Shown: positions 7,986 to 15,416 of the stretch, in pieces | How positions within the stretch are numbered: the stretch's first letter is position 1 | How the letters are laid out: every line of letters starts with the position of its first letter | NCBI GenBank assembly: GCA_964389525.1 | Contig: CAYMEX010000028.1 | Coordinates: 1-25,343, forward strand | Source of the DNA: JAFLTL01 sp964389525 | GTDB taxonomy: Bacteria; Bacteroidota; Bacteroidia; Bacteroidales; Muribaculaceae | DNA: 25,343 nucleotides | Direction of reading: 5' to 3' | Made by a program: the position numbers and the translations under genes | Notes under the pieces: model-generated | The model's input: the letters and a program-made list of their open reading frames with translations, nothing else | Database searches by the model: none | Told to the model about the DNA's origin: nothing

Positions 7986-8504
7986 ATGGCAAACAAGAAC
8001 AATCGTGTAAAGACGACCAACGATCTCGACCTGAAGGACCGGCTTGTTGCAATCAACCGTGTGACCAAGGTTACGAAGGGAGGCCGCACATTTACTTTCG
8101 CTGCCATCGTGGTAGTAGGAAACGAGAACGGCATTGTAGGCTGGGGTCTCGGCAAGGCCAACGAGGTGCAGGCAGCTATCGCCAAGGGCGTGGAGGCTGC
8201 GAAGAAGAATCTTATCGAGGTTCCGGTGCACAAGGGCACCATTCCTCACGAGCAGGCTGCCAAGTTCGGCGGTTCGCGCATCATCCTGAAGCCGGCTTCT
8301 ACCGGTACTGGTGTTAAGGCCGGTGGTGCTATGCGTGCTGTGCTCGAGAGCGTAGGTATCTCTGATGTGCTTGCAAAGAGCAAGGGATCGTCCAACCCCC
8401 ACAATCTGGTAAAGGCTACGATCGCTGCTCTTGGAGAGATGCGTTCGCCGGCCCGTGTAGCCCAGCATCGCGGAGTCAGCGTCGAGAAGGTGTTTAAGGG
8501 CTAA
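7986..8504 (+). CDS. rpsE: 30S ribosomal protein S5 (uS5)
   Basis: S5 contributes to decoding accuracy and to the mRNA entry helicase; some changes in it give spectinomycin resistance. The 172-residue protein has the N-terminal double-stranded RNA-binding-like domain (segment RVTKVTKGGRTFTFAAIVV, about residues 20-38, and GWGLGKANEVQAAI) and the ribosomal S5 fold in the C-terminal half (GSRIILKPASTGTGVKAGG, about 96-114). Length is normal. The spacer to rpmD is 50 nt. Confidence 0.97.
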   Translation: MANKNNRVKTTNDLDLKDRLVAINRVTKVTKGGRTFTFAAIVVVGNENGIVGWGLGKANEVQAAIAKGVEAAKKNLIEVPVHKGTIPHEQAAKFGGSRIILKPASTGTGVKAGGAMRAVLESVGISDVLAKSKGSSNPHNLVKATIAALGEMRSPARVAQHRGVSVEKVFKG

Positions 8505-8554
8505 GCCTTGTGGCATGGTCTATATGTAGAACAATCGAAAGAGACTCAGCGAAA

Positions 8555-8734
8555 ATGGCAAAAATCAAGATCACCCAGGTTAAGAGCCGCATCAACTGCC
8601 CGGCAGTTCAGAAGCGTACACTCGATGCACTGGGCTTGCATAAGATGAACCACACTGTGGAGCATGAAAATACTCCTTCGGTGATGGGTATGGTGGACAA
8701 AGTGCGTCATCTGGTCAAGGTGACCGAGGCATAA
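8555..8734 (+). CDS. rpmD: 50S ribosomal protein L30 (uL30)
   Basis: L30 is a small alpha/beta protein of the large subunit. From the ATG at 8555 the product has 59 residues, MAKIKITQVKSRINCP, then ALGLHKMNHTVEHENTPSV and MGMVDKVRHLVKVTEA, which matches the usual size and the L30 signature. The frame is open back to 8510, but the extra residues are unlike any L30 and lie in the intergenic spacer. rplO begins 23 nt downstream. Confidence 0.96.
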   Translation: MAKIKITQVKSRINCPAVQKRTLDALGLHKMNHTVEHENTPSVMGMVDKVRHLVKVTEA

Positions 8735-8757
8735 ACCCTTAAACTGTCACTATAATC

Positions 8758-9204
8758 ATGGATTTAAGTAATATTCAGCCTGCGATCGGCAGCGTGCGCA
8801 CTCGCAAACGCATTGGTCGCGGACCCGGCAGCGGCAAGGGCGGGACATCAACCCGCGGCCACAAGGGCGCAAAGTCGCGTTCGGGCTATAGCCGCAAGAT
8901 TGGTTTCGAGGGCGGCCAGATGCCGCTTCAGCGCCGTCTGCCGAAGTTCGGTTTCAAGAACATCAACCGCGTAGAGTACAAGGCTGTCAATCTTGACGTA
9001 ATTGATGCTCTTGCAACGGCAAAGAATCTTGAGAAGATCACTGTCGGCGACATGGTGTCGGCCGGAATCATCAACAAGAAGCAGCTTGTGAAGGTGCTTG
9101 CCAATGGCGCGGTGACACGTGCGCTTGCGGTTGAGGCAAATGCGTTCTCTGCAGCTGCCGAAAAGGCTATCGTTGACGCTGGCGGTTCAGTAACCAAACT
9201 CTAA
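8758..9204 (+). CDS. rplO: 50S ribosomal protein L15 (uL15)
   Basis: L15 is a late-assembly large-subunit protein that contacts many 23S rRNA domains. The 148-residue protein has a glycine- and lysine-rich N-terminal extension (RKRIGRGPGSGKGGTSTRG, about residues 17-35), the segment FEGGQMPLQRRLPKFGF, and a globular C-terminal domain ending in VDAGGSVTKL. Its stop is only 9 nt before the preferred secY start. Confidence 0.97.
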   Translation: MDLSNIQPAIGSVRTRKRIGRGPGSGKGGTSTRGHKGAKSRSGYSRKIGFEGGQMPLQRRLPKFGFKNINRVEYKAVNLDVIDALATAKNLEKITVGDMVSAGIINKKQLVKVLANGAVTRALAVEANAFSAAAEKAIVDAGGSVTKL

Positions 9205-9213
9205 GCGTTGACA

Positions 9214-10566
9214 ATGGGATTCGTTAAGACTATAAAGAATATCTGGACTATCGAGGAGTTGCGCAAGCGTCTGCTTGCGACACTCCTGTTGGTGCTTGTA
9301 TACAGGCTTGGCTGCTATATCGTGTTGCCGGGTATTTCGCCCAGTGATCTCGATGCCTTGTCGAAGTTTACGAGCAGCAGTGGTCTGATGCAGCTTCTCG
9401 ACATGTTCTCGGGAGGTGCATTCAGCCAGGCGTCGATTTTTGCTCTCGGTATCATGCCGTATATCACGGCATCGATCGTTATCCAGCTTCTGGGCATGGT
9501 TCTTCCTTCGTTCCAGAAGATGCAGCGCGAGGGTGAGAGCGGGCGCCAGAAGCTGAACCAGTACACTCGTTATCTGACTGTGCTGATTCTGCTTCTTCAG
9601 GGTCCGGCTTATCTGGTGAACCTGCAGGTGCAGGTGAGCCAGGCGGGAGGCGCCATTTCGATGGGCTTCTGGACTGTGGCTTATCTGACTATCATACTCG
9701 CAGCGGGCTCCATGTTCATCATGTGGCTCGGTGAGAGGATCACTGACCGCGGTATCGGCAACGGTATCTCGTTTATCATTCTGGTTGGCATCATCGCACG
9801 TCTTCCGGGAGCGATATTCTACGAGTTCACAAGCCGCCTGCCGGGAGCTACGGGCAGCGAAGGTGGTCTGGTAATGTTTATCGTCGAGCTTCTTCTCCTT
9901 TTTGCCGTTACTGTCGGCGCTGTGCTTCTTGTGCAGGGTACTCGCAAGGTGCCTGTGCAGTATGCTAAGCGTATCGTGGGTAACCGCCAGTATGGGGGTG
10001 CACGTCAGTATATCCCGCTGAAGGTGAACGCTGCCGGTGTGATGCCTATTATCTTCGCACAGGCTATCATGTTCATTCCTATCACTTTGGCAGGATTTGG
10101 CACAAATGAGGGAAGTTCGGGATTTTTCCGTACCTTTGCAGACGTGAATGGCTTTTGGTACAATCTTGTGTACTTCGTGATGATTGTTGCGTTCACTTAT
10201 TTCTACACGGCTATCACGGTCCGTCCGACCGACATGGCCGAGCAGCTTAAGCGCAACAATGGCTTCATCCCCGGCATCAAGCCCGGCAAGAAGACGGCGG
10301 AGTATCTTGATCAGATCATGTCGCGTATCACGCTTCCGGGTTCGCTGTTCCTTGGCGTTGTCGCTATCCTTCCCGCTTTTGCGAGGGTGTTTGGCATCAG
10401 CCAGAATTTCTCGCAGTTCTTCGGCGGTACGTCGCTGCTGATTCTTGTGGGTGTCGTTCTCGACACGCTTACTCAGATTGAGAGCCACCTGATGATGCAC
10501 CACTATGACGGCCTGATGAAGGAGGGCAAGATCAAGGGCCGCACAACCGGTTCGATGGCTTATTGA
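9214..10566 (+). CDS. secY: preprotein translocase subunit SecY
   Basis: SecY forms the protein-conducting channel of the Sec translocon in the inner membrane, partnering SecE and SecG and receiving substrates from SecA or the ribosome. The product has 450 residues with about ten hydrophobic helices. Recognisable parts are the N-terminal amphipathic stretch (TIKNIWTIEELRKRLLATL), ISPSDLDAL and FSGGAFSQASIFALGIMPYI in the plug/TM2 region, and the cytosolic loop NRQYGGARQYIPLKVN. A TTG at 9208 would add two residues; I prefer the ATG at 9214. It lies between rplO and map, its usual Bacteroidota context. Confidence 0.97.
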   Translation: MGFVKTIKNIWTIEELRKRLLATLLLVLVYRLGCYIVLPGISPSDLDALSKFTSSSGLMQLLDMFSGGAFSQASIFALGIMPYITASIVIQLLGMVLPSFQKMQREGESGRQKLNQYTRYLTVLILLLQGPAYLVNLQVQVSQAGGAISMGFWTVAYLTIILAAGSMFIMWLGERITDRGIGNGISFIILVGIIARLPGAIFYEFTSRLPGATGSEGGLVMFIVELLLLFAVTVGAVLLVQGTRKVPVQYAKRIVGNRQYGGARQYIPLKVNAAGVMPIIFAQAIMFIPITLAGFGTNEGSSGFFRTFADVNGFWYNLVYFVMIVAFTYFYTAITVRPTDMAEQLKRNNGFIPGIKPGKKTAEYLDQIMSRITLPGSLFLGVVAILPAFARVFGISQNFSQFFGGTSLLILVGVVLDTLTQIESHLMMHHYDGLMKEGKIKGRTTGSMAY

Positions 10567-10581
10567 ATTTGACAGGGGCAG

Positions 10582-11364
10582 ATGATTTATCTGAAGACTC
10601 CGGATGAAATAGAAAAGATGCGTCGTGCTTGCGACCTCGTCAGTCAGGTGATGGGCGAGGTCGCAAAGCAGGTCGCTCCCGGTGTCACTACTCGTCATCT
10701 CGACAGTGTGGCGCGGGAGTATATGCTTGCTCACGGAGGTAAGCCGGCATGTCTGGGTTACGGTGGTTTCCCGGGCACTCTGTGTATTGAGGTGAACGAG
10801 ACTGTTGTCCATGGTTTCCCTTCGAGCTATTGCCTTCGTGAGGGTGACATCGTCGGGATCGACACTGTTGTGGAGCTCGACGGATTTAACGGGGACATGT
10901 GCTATACGTTCATGGTCGGTGATGTGGCCGAGGATGTGCGCCGGCTCTGTGTGGAGACGAAGAACTCGCTCTACAAGGGTATTGAGGCGTGCAAGCCCGG
11001 CAACCGTATAGGTGATATAAGCAACGCGATACAGACTTATGTCGAGCGTCGCGGCTACACGGTTGTGAGGGAGATGTGCGGTCATGGCATCGGCAAGAAG
11101 ATGCACGAGGATCCTGAGGTGCCTAATTACGGGCGCCGTGGTACGGGGCCTCTGATCAAGAACGGTATGTGTATCGCGATCGAGCCGATGATTAATCTCG
11201 GCAGCAAGAATATCGTGATCGAGAGTGACGGCTGGACCTGCCGCACGCGCGACCGTAAGCCGTCGGCTCACTATGAGCACACGGTTGCGGTGCACGACGG
11301 GGGCACTGAGGTGCTGACTACGTTCGACTATATCGCCGAGGCTCTTGGTGACAGGTTTATCTGA
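10582..11364 (+). CDS. map: type I methionine aminopeptidase
   Basis: This enzyme removes the initiator methionine from nascent proteins and needs two divalent metal ions. The 260-residue protein has the pita-bread fold and all five metal ligands at the spacing of E. coli MetAP: Asp94 (in GIDTVVE), Asp105 (in NGDMCY), His168 (in CGHGIGKKMHE), Glu201 (in AIEPM) and Glu232 (in YEHTVAV). His77 in ETVVHGFP corresponds to the conserved substrate-side His. There is no N-terminal zinc-binding extension, so it is subtype Ia-like. Placement between secY and infA links N-terminal processing to ribosome synthesis. Confidence 0.97.
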   Translation: MIYLKTPDEIEKMRRACDLVSQVMGEVAKQVAPGVTTRHLDSVAREYMLAHGGKPACLGYGGFPGTLCIEVNETVVHGFPSSYCLREGDIVGIDTVVELDGFNGDMCYTFMVGDVAEDVRRLCVETKNSLYKGIEACKPGNRIGDISNAIQTYVERRGYTVVREMCGHGIGKKMHEDPEVPNYGRRGTGPLIKNGMCIAIEPMINLGSKNIVIESDGWTCRTRDRKPSAHYEHTVAVHDGGTEVLTTFDYIAEALGDRFI

Positions 11365-11426
11365 AGCGCCAATCTTGTCAAACGAACATTAATCAACGGA
11401 CTGGAAACAGACGGCAACGGAAACTC

Positions 11427-11645
11427 ATGGCAAAACAGACTGCAATCGAACAGGACGGTGTAATCGTCGAGGCATTATCCAACGCGATGTTCCGTGTCGA
11501 GCTTGAGAACGGGCATCAGCTGACGGCCCATATCTCGGGAAAGATGCGGATGCACTATATCAAAATATTGCCCGGCGACAGGGTGAAGGTTGAAATGACA
11601 CCTTATGATCTGACGAAGGGCCGTATTTCGTTCCGCTATAAATAA
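11427..11645 (+). CDS. infA: translation initiation factor IF-1
   Basis: IF-1 binds the A site of the small subunit during initiation and assists IF-2 and IF-3. The 72-residue single OB-fold protein has the signature segments EALSNAMFRVELENGHQ, ISGKMRMHYIKILPGDRV and TPYDLTKGRISFRYK, all standard. It follows map after 62 nt with no promoter box that I could recognise, and a 71-nt spacer carrying a small hairpin separates it from rpmJ. Confidence 0.97.
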   Translation: MAKQTAIEQDGVIVEALSNAMFRVELENGHQLTAHISGKMRMHYIKILPGDRVKVEMTPYDLTKGRISFRYK

Positions 11646-11655
11646 TCCGGGCTTG

Positions 11656-11675
11656 CGGCAGGTTTATGTCTGCCG
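11656..11675 (+). promoter_or_regulatory. hairpin between infA and rpmJ
   Basis: CGGCAG at 11656-11661 can pair with CTGCCG at 11670-11675 across an eight-base loop, 10 nt after the infA stop. No T-run follows, so it is unlikely to be a full Rho-independent terminator. It could be an RNA-processing or stability element that sets the ratio of infA to downstream mRNA; that role is inference. Confidence 0.4.
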
Positions 11676-11716
11676 TGATTTCCCAGGACAGAAAAAGACA
11701 ACGTCTCAAAACAGAT

Positions 11717-11833
11717 ATGAAAGTAAGAGCTTCCATCAAAAAGCGGTCGGCCGACGATAAGATCGTCCGTCGCAAAGGACGTCTTTACGTCATCAACAAG
11801 AAGAACCCCAAGAACAAGCAGCGTCAGGGCTGA
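11717..11833 (+). CDS. rpmJ: 50S ribosomal protein L36 (bL36), zinc-free form
   Basis: This 38-residue gene reads MKVRASIKKRSADDKIVRRK, then a short RLYVINKKNPKNKQRQG tail, and ends at a TGA. The beginning, the IVRRKG core and the KQRQG end are diagnostic of L36, the smallest large-subunit protein, which helps fold 23S rRNA near the factor-binding site. The usual zinc ribbon (three Cys and one His) is entirely missing: there is no Cys in the protein. Zinc-independent L36 forms are known in bacteria, so this is likely functional. The position between infA and rpsM is the conserved one. Confidence 0.96.
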   Translation: MKVRASIKKRSADDKIVRRKGRLYVINKKNPKNKQRQG

Positions 11834-11876
11834 TCGGGGTTACCGCAAATTCCAAACTCTACAGTCAAGTTAGAAA

Positions 11877-12257
11877 ATGGCAGTAAGAATCGTGGGAGTT
11901 GACCTCCCCCAGAACAAAAGAGGTGAAATCGCCTTGACCTATATCTTCGGTATAGGCAGAAGTGCGGCCAGCAGCATTCTCGAGAAGGCCGGCATCGACA
12001 AGGACATCAAGGTAAAGGACTGGACAGACGACCAGGCCGCCAAGGTGCGTGAAGTGATCGGCACAGACTACAAGGTCGAGGGTGATCTCCGCAGTGAGAT
12101 CCAACTCAACATCAAGCGTCTGATGGATATCGGCTGCTATCGTGGCATCCGTCACCGTATCGGCTTGCCGGTGCGCGGACAGAGCACGAAGAACAATGCC
12201 CGTACCCGCAAGGGCCGCAAGAAGACCGTAGCCAACAAGAAGAAGGCAACGAAGTAA
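11877..12257 (+). CDS. rpsM: 30S ribosomal protein S13 (uS13)
   Basis: S13 lies at the top of the small-subunit head, contacts tRNAs and forms intersubunit bridges. The 126-residue protein shows MAVRIVGVDLPQNKRGEIAL, a helix-two-turn-helix core (TYIFGIGRSAASSILEKAG) and the C-terminal signature RHRIGLPVRGQSTKNNARTRKG, followed by a very basic tail. It begins the part of the cluster equivalent to the E. coli alpha operon, but in this window no recognisable leader precedes it (43-nt spacer). Confidence 0.97.
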   Translation: MAVRIVGVDLPQNKRGEIALTYIFGIGRSAASSILEKAGIDKDIKVKDWTDDQAAKVREVIGTDYKVEGDLRSEIQLNIKRLMDIGCYRGIRHRIGLPVRGQSTKNNARTRKGRKKTVANKKKATK

Positions 12258-12286
12258 ATTGTAAGGTAATATATTCTTGAGCTTAT

Positions 12287-12676
12287 ATGGCAAAGAAAAC
12301 AGTCGCAGCGAAGAAGAGAAACGTCAAGGTTGGCGCCGAAGGCCAGCTTCACGTGCACTCGTCGTTCAACAACATTATCGTCTGCCTCGCCAACAGTGAG
12401 GGTCAGGTTATCTCCTGGTCTTCGGCAGGTAAGATGGGTTTCAGGGGTTCGAAGAAGAATACCCCTTATGCAGCTCAGATGGCGGCACAGGATTGCGCCA
12501 AGACTGCATATGATCTGGGTCTCCGCAAAGTGAAGGCCTATGTGAAGGGTCCGGGCAACGGACGCGAGTCGGCTATCCGCACGATCCACGGATCGGGCAT
12601 CGAGGTGACGGAGATCATCGATGTGACTCCGCTTCCCCACAATGGCTGCCGTCCTCCCAAACGTCGCCGTGTGTAA
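12287..12676 (+). CDS. rpsK: 30S ribosomal protein S11 (uS11)
   Basis: S11 lies on the platform of the small subunit near the mRNA exit and the Shine-Dalgarno helix. The 129-residue protein has a basic N-terminus (MAKKTVAAKKRNVKV), FNNIIVCLANSEGQVISWSS, and the signature PGNGRESAIRTIHGSGIEV, ending DVTPLPHNGCRPPKRRRV, which is near-universal. In Bacteroidota the interaction region of S11, S18 and S21 occludes the anti-Shine-Dalgarno sequence, which agrees with the mostly SD-less starts in this window. Confidence 0.97.
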   Translation: MAKKTVAAKKRNVKVGAEGQLHVHSSFNNIIVCLANSEGQVISWSSAGKMGFRGSKKNTPYAAQMAAQDCAKTAYDLGLRKVKAYVKGPGNGRESAIRTIHGSGIEVTEIIDVTPLPHNGCRPPKRRRV

Positions 12677-13146
12677 TTAAAATATTGCATTGCCACCTGG
12701 GTGGCGCTGCCTGATTTATCGGGCTGTCGCGATGCAGGTGCAGGATGTGAAAGATAATCAAATCTTAAATAAGCGCAAGTAACATAGGCTGCAGAGGACG
12801 TGTCCCGGGATGTTGACAGAAGCTACCGACCGGGCCGGCACTACAGACGAAAATCAGGTAACGGGCACAAGACTGCCAACCTCATCGACCGGAGGAACCG
12901 CCGTAGTGGATGGGCCATAATCAAGATCACCTCTCTATGGCCGCGGCTGCACTCGACGAAGCCCCGCGGGAGTTTTAAGTAGGAAAGTGCCGTATCAAAG
13001 GAATTAAGGATTTTCAGCCGGCAAGCGGCATCTACCCTGACAGCGACTGTCTATCGGTATTGTCCGAGAAAGCGTCGCGAGACAGTAAAGAGATTTCCAG
13101 CTGCAGTTGACACAGTAGTACAAGCGCAAAAGATAACCGACCCAAA
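12677..13146 (+). promoter_or_regulatory. 470-nt structured leader before rpsD, candidate S4-binding autoregulatory RNA
   Basis: This stretch has no credible gene and no TAnnTTTG promoter box that I could find. It is dense in inverted repeats: 12692-12696 with 12701-12705 (loop CTGG); 12709-12714 with 12719-12724 (loop TTTA); 12913-12919 with 12936-12942 (GGCCATA / TATGGCC); CCGCGG at 12941-12946 with CCGCGG at 12964-12969; and 13046-13052 with 13080-13086 (ACTGTCT / AGACAGT), enclosing TCGG / CCGA at 13054-13057 and 13064-13067. S4 regulates its own mRNA in E. coli and Bacillus through structured leaders, and the spacer ends directly at rpsD. The S4-leader role is inferred. Confidence 0.6.
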
Positions 13147-13752
13147 ATGGCAAGATATACAGGACCAAAGTCCAAAATCGCCCGCAAATTCGGCGAACCG
13201 ATTTTCGGAGAAGACAAAGTGCTTGCTCGTCGCAATTTCCCCCCGGGCCAGCATGGTCAGAACAAGCGTCGCAAGACGTCGGAGTATGGGGTTCAGCTGC
13301 GTGAGAAGCAGAAGGCGAAGTACACTTACGGAGTGCTTGAAAAGCAGTTCCGCAATATGTTTGAGAAGGCATCTCGCATGAAGGGTATCACCGGTGAGCT
13401 TCTTCTTCAGCTCCTGGAGAGCCGTCTCGACAATGTGGTTTACCGCGAGGGCATCGCTCCGACCCGTGCCGCAGCGCGTCAGATCGTTCTTCACCGTCAC
13501 ATCACAGTCAACGGGGCTGTTGTAAACATCCCTTCTTATCAGGTGAAGCCCGGCGACGTGATCGGCGTGAGAGAGAAGTCAAAGAGCCTTGAGGTGATCG
13601 CCGATCATCTTGCAGGTTTCAACCACAGCAAGTATCCCTGGATCGAGTGGGACGAGACAAGCAAGTCAGGTAAGTTCCTTCACGTGCCTGCACGCGAGGA
13701 TATCCCTGAAAACATCAAGGAGCAGTTGATTGTCGAACTGTATTCTAAGTAA
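13147..13752 (+). CDS. rpsD: 30S ribosomal protein S4 (uS4), cysteine-free form
   Basis: S4 nucleates assembly of the 5' domain of 16S rRNA and sits at the mRNA entry site. The 201-residue protein has the N-terminal MARYTGPKSKIARKFGE, the RRNFPPGQHG motif (about residues 28-37), and an S4 RNA-binding domain around 91-150 (LESRLDNVVYREGIAPTRAA, HRHITVNG, YQVKPGDVI). It contains no Cys, so the N-terminal zinc site of some S4 proteins is absent. The long structured spacer upstream suggests that S4 controls rpsD, rpoA and rplQ together. rpoA starts 22 nt downstream. Confidence 0.97.
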   Translation: MARYTGPKSKIARKFGEPIFGEDKVLARRNFPPGQHGQNKRRKTSEYGVQLREKQKAKYTYGVLEKQFRNMFEKASRMKGITGELLLQLLESRLDNVVYREGIAPTRAAARQIVLHRHITVNGAVVNIPSYQVKPGDVIGVREKSKSLEVIADHLAGFNHSKYPWIEWDETSKSGKFLHVPAREDIPENIKEQLIVELYSK

Positions 13753-13774
13753 TAATCTCACAAATTCCCTCTCA

Positions 13775-14764
13775 ATGGCAATTTTAGCATTCCAAAAACC
13801 CGACAAGGTACTCATGCTTGAGTCCAATGACTTCTTCGGCAAATTTGAATTCAAGCCGTTGGAGCCGGGCTACGGCATCACTGTGGGCAACGCGTTGCGT
13901 CGTGTCCTGCTCTCGGCTTTGGAGGGATATGCCATTGCTTCTATCAAGATCGACGGTGTCAAGCATGAGTTTGACACTATCCCTGGTGTCAAGGAGGATG
14001 TCACGAACATCATCCTTAACCTCAAGAAGGTTGATCTGAAGCATATAACCGAGGGTGTCGACACAGAGAAGGTCGTTATCCCGGTTTCGGGCGAGGTTTT
14101 CAAGGCCGGCGACATAGGCAAGGTTCTCACCGGTTTCGAGGTACTGAATCCTGATCTCGAGATCTGTCATCTTGATCCGTCGGCTTCGTTCAACATCGAG
14201 CTCACGGTGAACAAGGGACGCGGCTGGGTGCCTGCCGATGAGAATGCCGAGGGTATCGACGATATCCACGTCATCGCCATCGACTCGATCTACACTCCGA
14301 TAAAGAATGTGAAGTACACGGTCGAGAATTTCCGTGTCGATCAGAAGACCGACTACGAGAAGCTCGTGCTCGAGATCACCACCGACGGCTCGATCCACCC
14401 GAAGGATGCCCTGAAGGAGGCCGCCAAGGTACTGATCTATCACTTCATGCTCTTCTCTGACGAGAAGATCACTCTTGAGGCTCCCGAGGCAGAGACGAAC
14501 GAGGAGTTTGACGAGGAGGTGCTGAGAATGCGTCAGCTCCTGAAGTCGAAGCTCGTCGACATGGATCTGTCGGTACGTGCCCTCAACTGTCTGAAGAGCG
14601 CCGAGGTCGAGACTCTCGGAGAACTTGTGGTGTTCAACAAGAATGACTTGTTGAAGTTCCGCAACTTCGGTAAGAAGTCGCTCACGGAGCTCGACGACCT
14701 TCTGAACCGTCTGAACCTCTCGTTCGGGATGGATATCTCAAAGTACAAACTTGACAAAGAGTAA
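13775..14764 (+). CDS. rpoA: DNA-directed RNA polymerase subunit alpha
   Basis: Alpha dimerises to scaffold assembly of RNA polymerase, and its C-terminal domain touches UP elements and activators. The 329-residue product begins MAILAFQKPDKVLMLES, the Bacteroidota form; GITVGNALRRVLLSALEG (about 34-51) is the dimer-interface signature. An acidic linker near 236-250 leads to the helix-hairpin-helix C-terminal domain, where Arg268 and Asn271 in VRALNCLKSAEV match the DNA-contacting Arg265 and Asn268 of E. coli. The frame is open upstream to 13730, but that part overlaps the end of rpsD, so the ATG at 13775 is chosen. Confidence 0.98.
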   Translation: MAILAFQKPDKVLMLESNDFFGKFEFKPLEPGYGITVGNALRRVLLSALEGYAIASIKIDGVKHEFDTIPGVKEDVTNIILNLKKVDLKHITEGVDTEKVVIPVSGEVFKAGDIGKVLTGFEVLNPDLEICHLDPSASFNIELTVNKGRGWVPADENAEGIDDIHVIAIDSIYTPIKNVKYTVENFRVDQKTDYEKLVLEITTDGSIHPKDALKEAAKVLIYHFMLFSDEKITLEAPEAETNEEFDEEVLRMRQLLKSKLVDMDLSVRALNCLKSAEVETLGELVVFNKNDLLKFRNFGKKSLTELDDLLNRLNLSFGMDISKYKLDKE

Positions 14765-14773
14765 AACACAGCG

Positions 14774-15271
14774 ATGCGACACAATAAGAATTTCAATCAT
14801 CTCAGCCGCAAGAAGGCTCATCGCGATGCGCTCCTGGCCAATATGACTATCGCTCTTATCGAGCGTAAGCGCATTTTCACGACGCTTGCCAAGGCTAAGG
14901 CACTGCGCATGTATGCAGAGCCTCTGATCAACCGGGCCAAGGAGGATACGATGGCCAACCGCCGTCTGGTGTTCAGCCACCTCCAGAACAAGTATGCTGT
15001 CACAGAGCTTTTCCGCGAGATCGCTGAGAAGATCGCCAGCCGTCCGGGTGGTTACACACGCATCCTCAAGACCGGCAACCGCCTGGGTGACAATGCCCAG
15101 ATGGCTATGATCGAGCTTGTGGACTACAACGAGAACATGCTCAAGGAGGCAGCTCCCGCCAAGAAGGCGCGCACACGTCGTTCACGTCGTGGCACTGGCG
15201 CTCAGGCAGCTCCCGCCGCTGAGACACCTGCAACTGAGGCACCCGCAGCAGAAGCTCCTGCCGCAGAATAA
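14774..15271 (+). CDS. rplQ: 50S ribosomal protein L17 (bL17) with Ala/Pro/Glu-rich tail
   Basis: L17 is a large-subunit surface protein near the tunnel exit. Residues 1-125 are a normal L17: MRHNKNFNHLSRKKAHRDAL, IFTTLAKAKALRMYAEPLI, and GGYTRILKTGNRLGDNAQMAMIEL. After that comes a basic stretch (KKARTRRSRRG, about 130-140) and then a low-complexity tail to residue 165 of repeated AAPAAE / TPATEAPAAE type. The tail makes the protein about 40 residues longer than the core family. The gene is 9 nt after rpoA and is followed by a strong terminator, so it is the last gene of the cluster. Confidence 0.97.
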   Translation: MRHNKNFNHLSRKKAHRDALLANMTIALIERKRIFTTLAKAKALRMYAEPLINRAKEDTMANRRLVFSHLQNKYAVTELFREIAEKIASRPGGYTRILKTGNRLGDNAQMAMIELVDYNENMLKEAAPAKKARTRRSRRGTGAQAAPAAETPATEAPAAEAPAAE

Positions 15272-15296
15272 TCGGTAGCAAGTCGGTAAAGACCGT

Positions 15297-15333
15297 AAAG
15301 GCCGTCGAGATCTTCGTGATCGAGACGGCCTTT
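15297..15333 (+). terminator. Rho-independent terminator after rplQ
   Basis: AAAGGCCGTC at 15297-15306 pairs perfectly with GACGGCCTTT at 15324-15333. Inside, GATC at 15309-15312 pairs with GATC at 15318-15321 around a TTCGT loop. The stem is GC-rich with a short T-run at its 3' side. It lies 25 nt after the rplQ stop and marks the end of the ribosomal cluster. Confidence 0.85.
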
Positions 15334-15416
15334 GTCGTGTCTTACTATGTGCGTTTGGTTATTCTGTGGAATTATTATTTCATTACAGGATCACTTGAAT
15401 TAACAAAATTTAACCA

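Noticed and set aside
9187..11295. Very long open frame on the - strand opposite secY and map (702 codons)
   Set aside because: Antisense to two certain genes; the product is His/Arg/Thr-rich as expected from a reverse shadow of codon-biased genes.
12800..12982. 60-codon open frame in the rpsD leader
   Set aside because: Arg-rich product with no recognisable start context or family; overlaps several inverted repeats, so it looks like structured RNA rather than a gene.
13730..13774. In-frame upstream extension of rpoA into the end of rpsD
   Set aside because: Bacteroidota RpoA begins MAILAFQKPDKVLMLE, which fixes the start at 13775.
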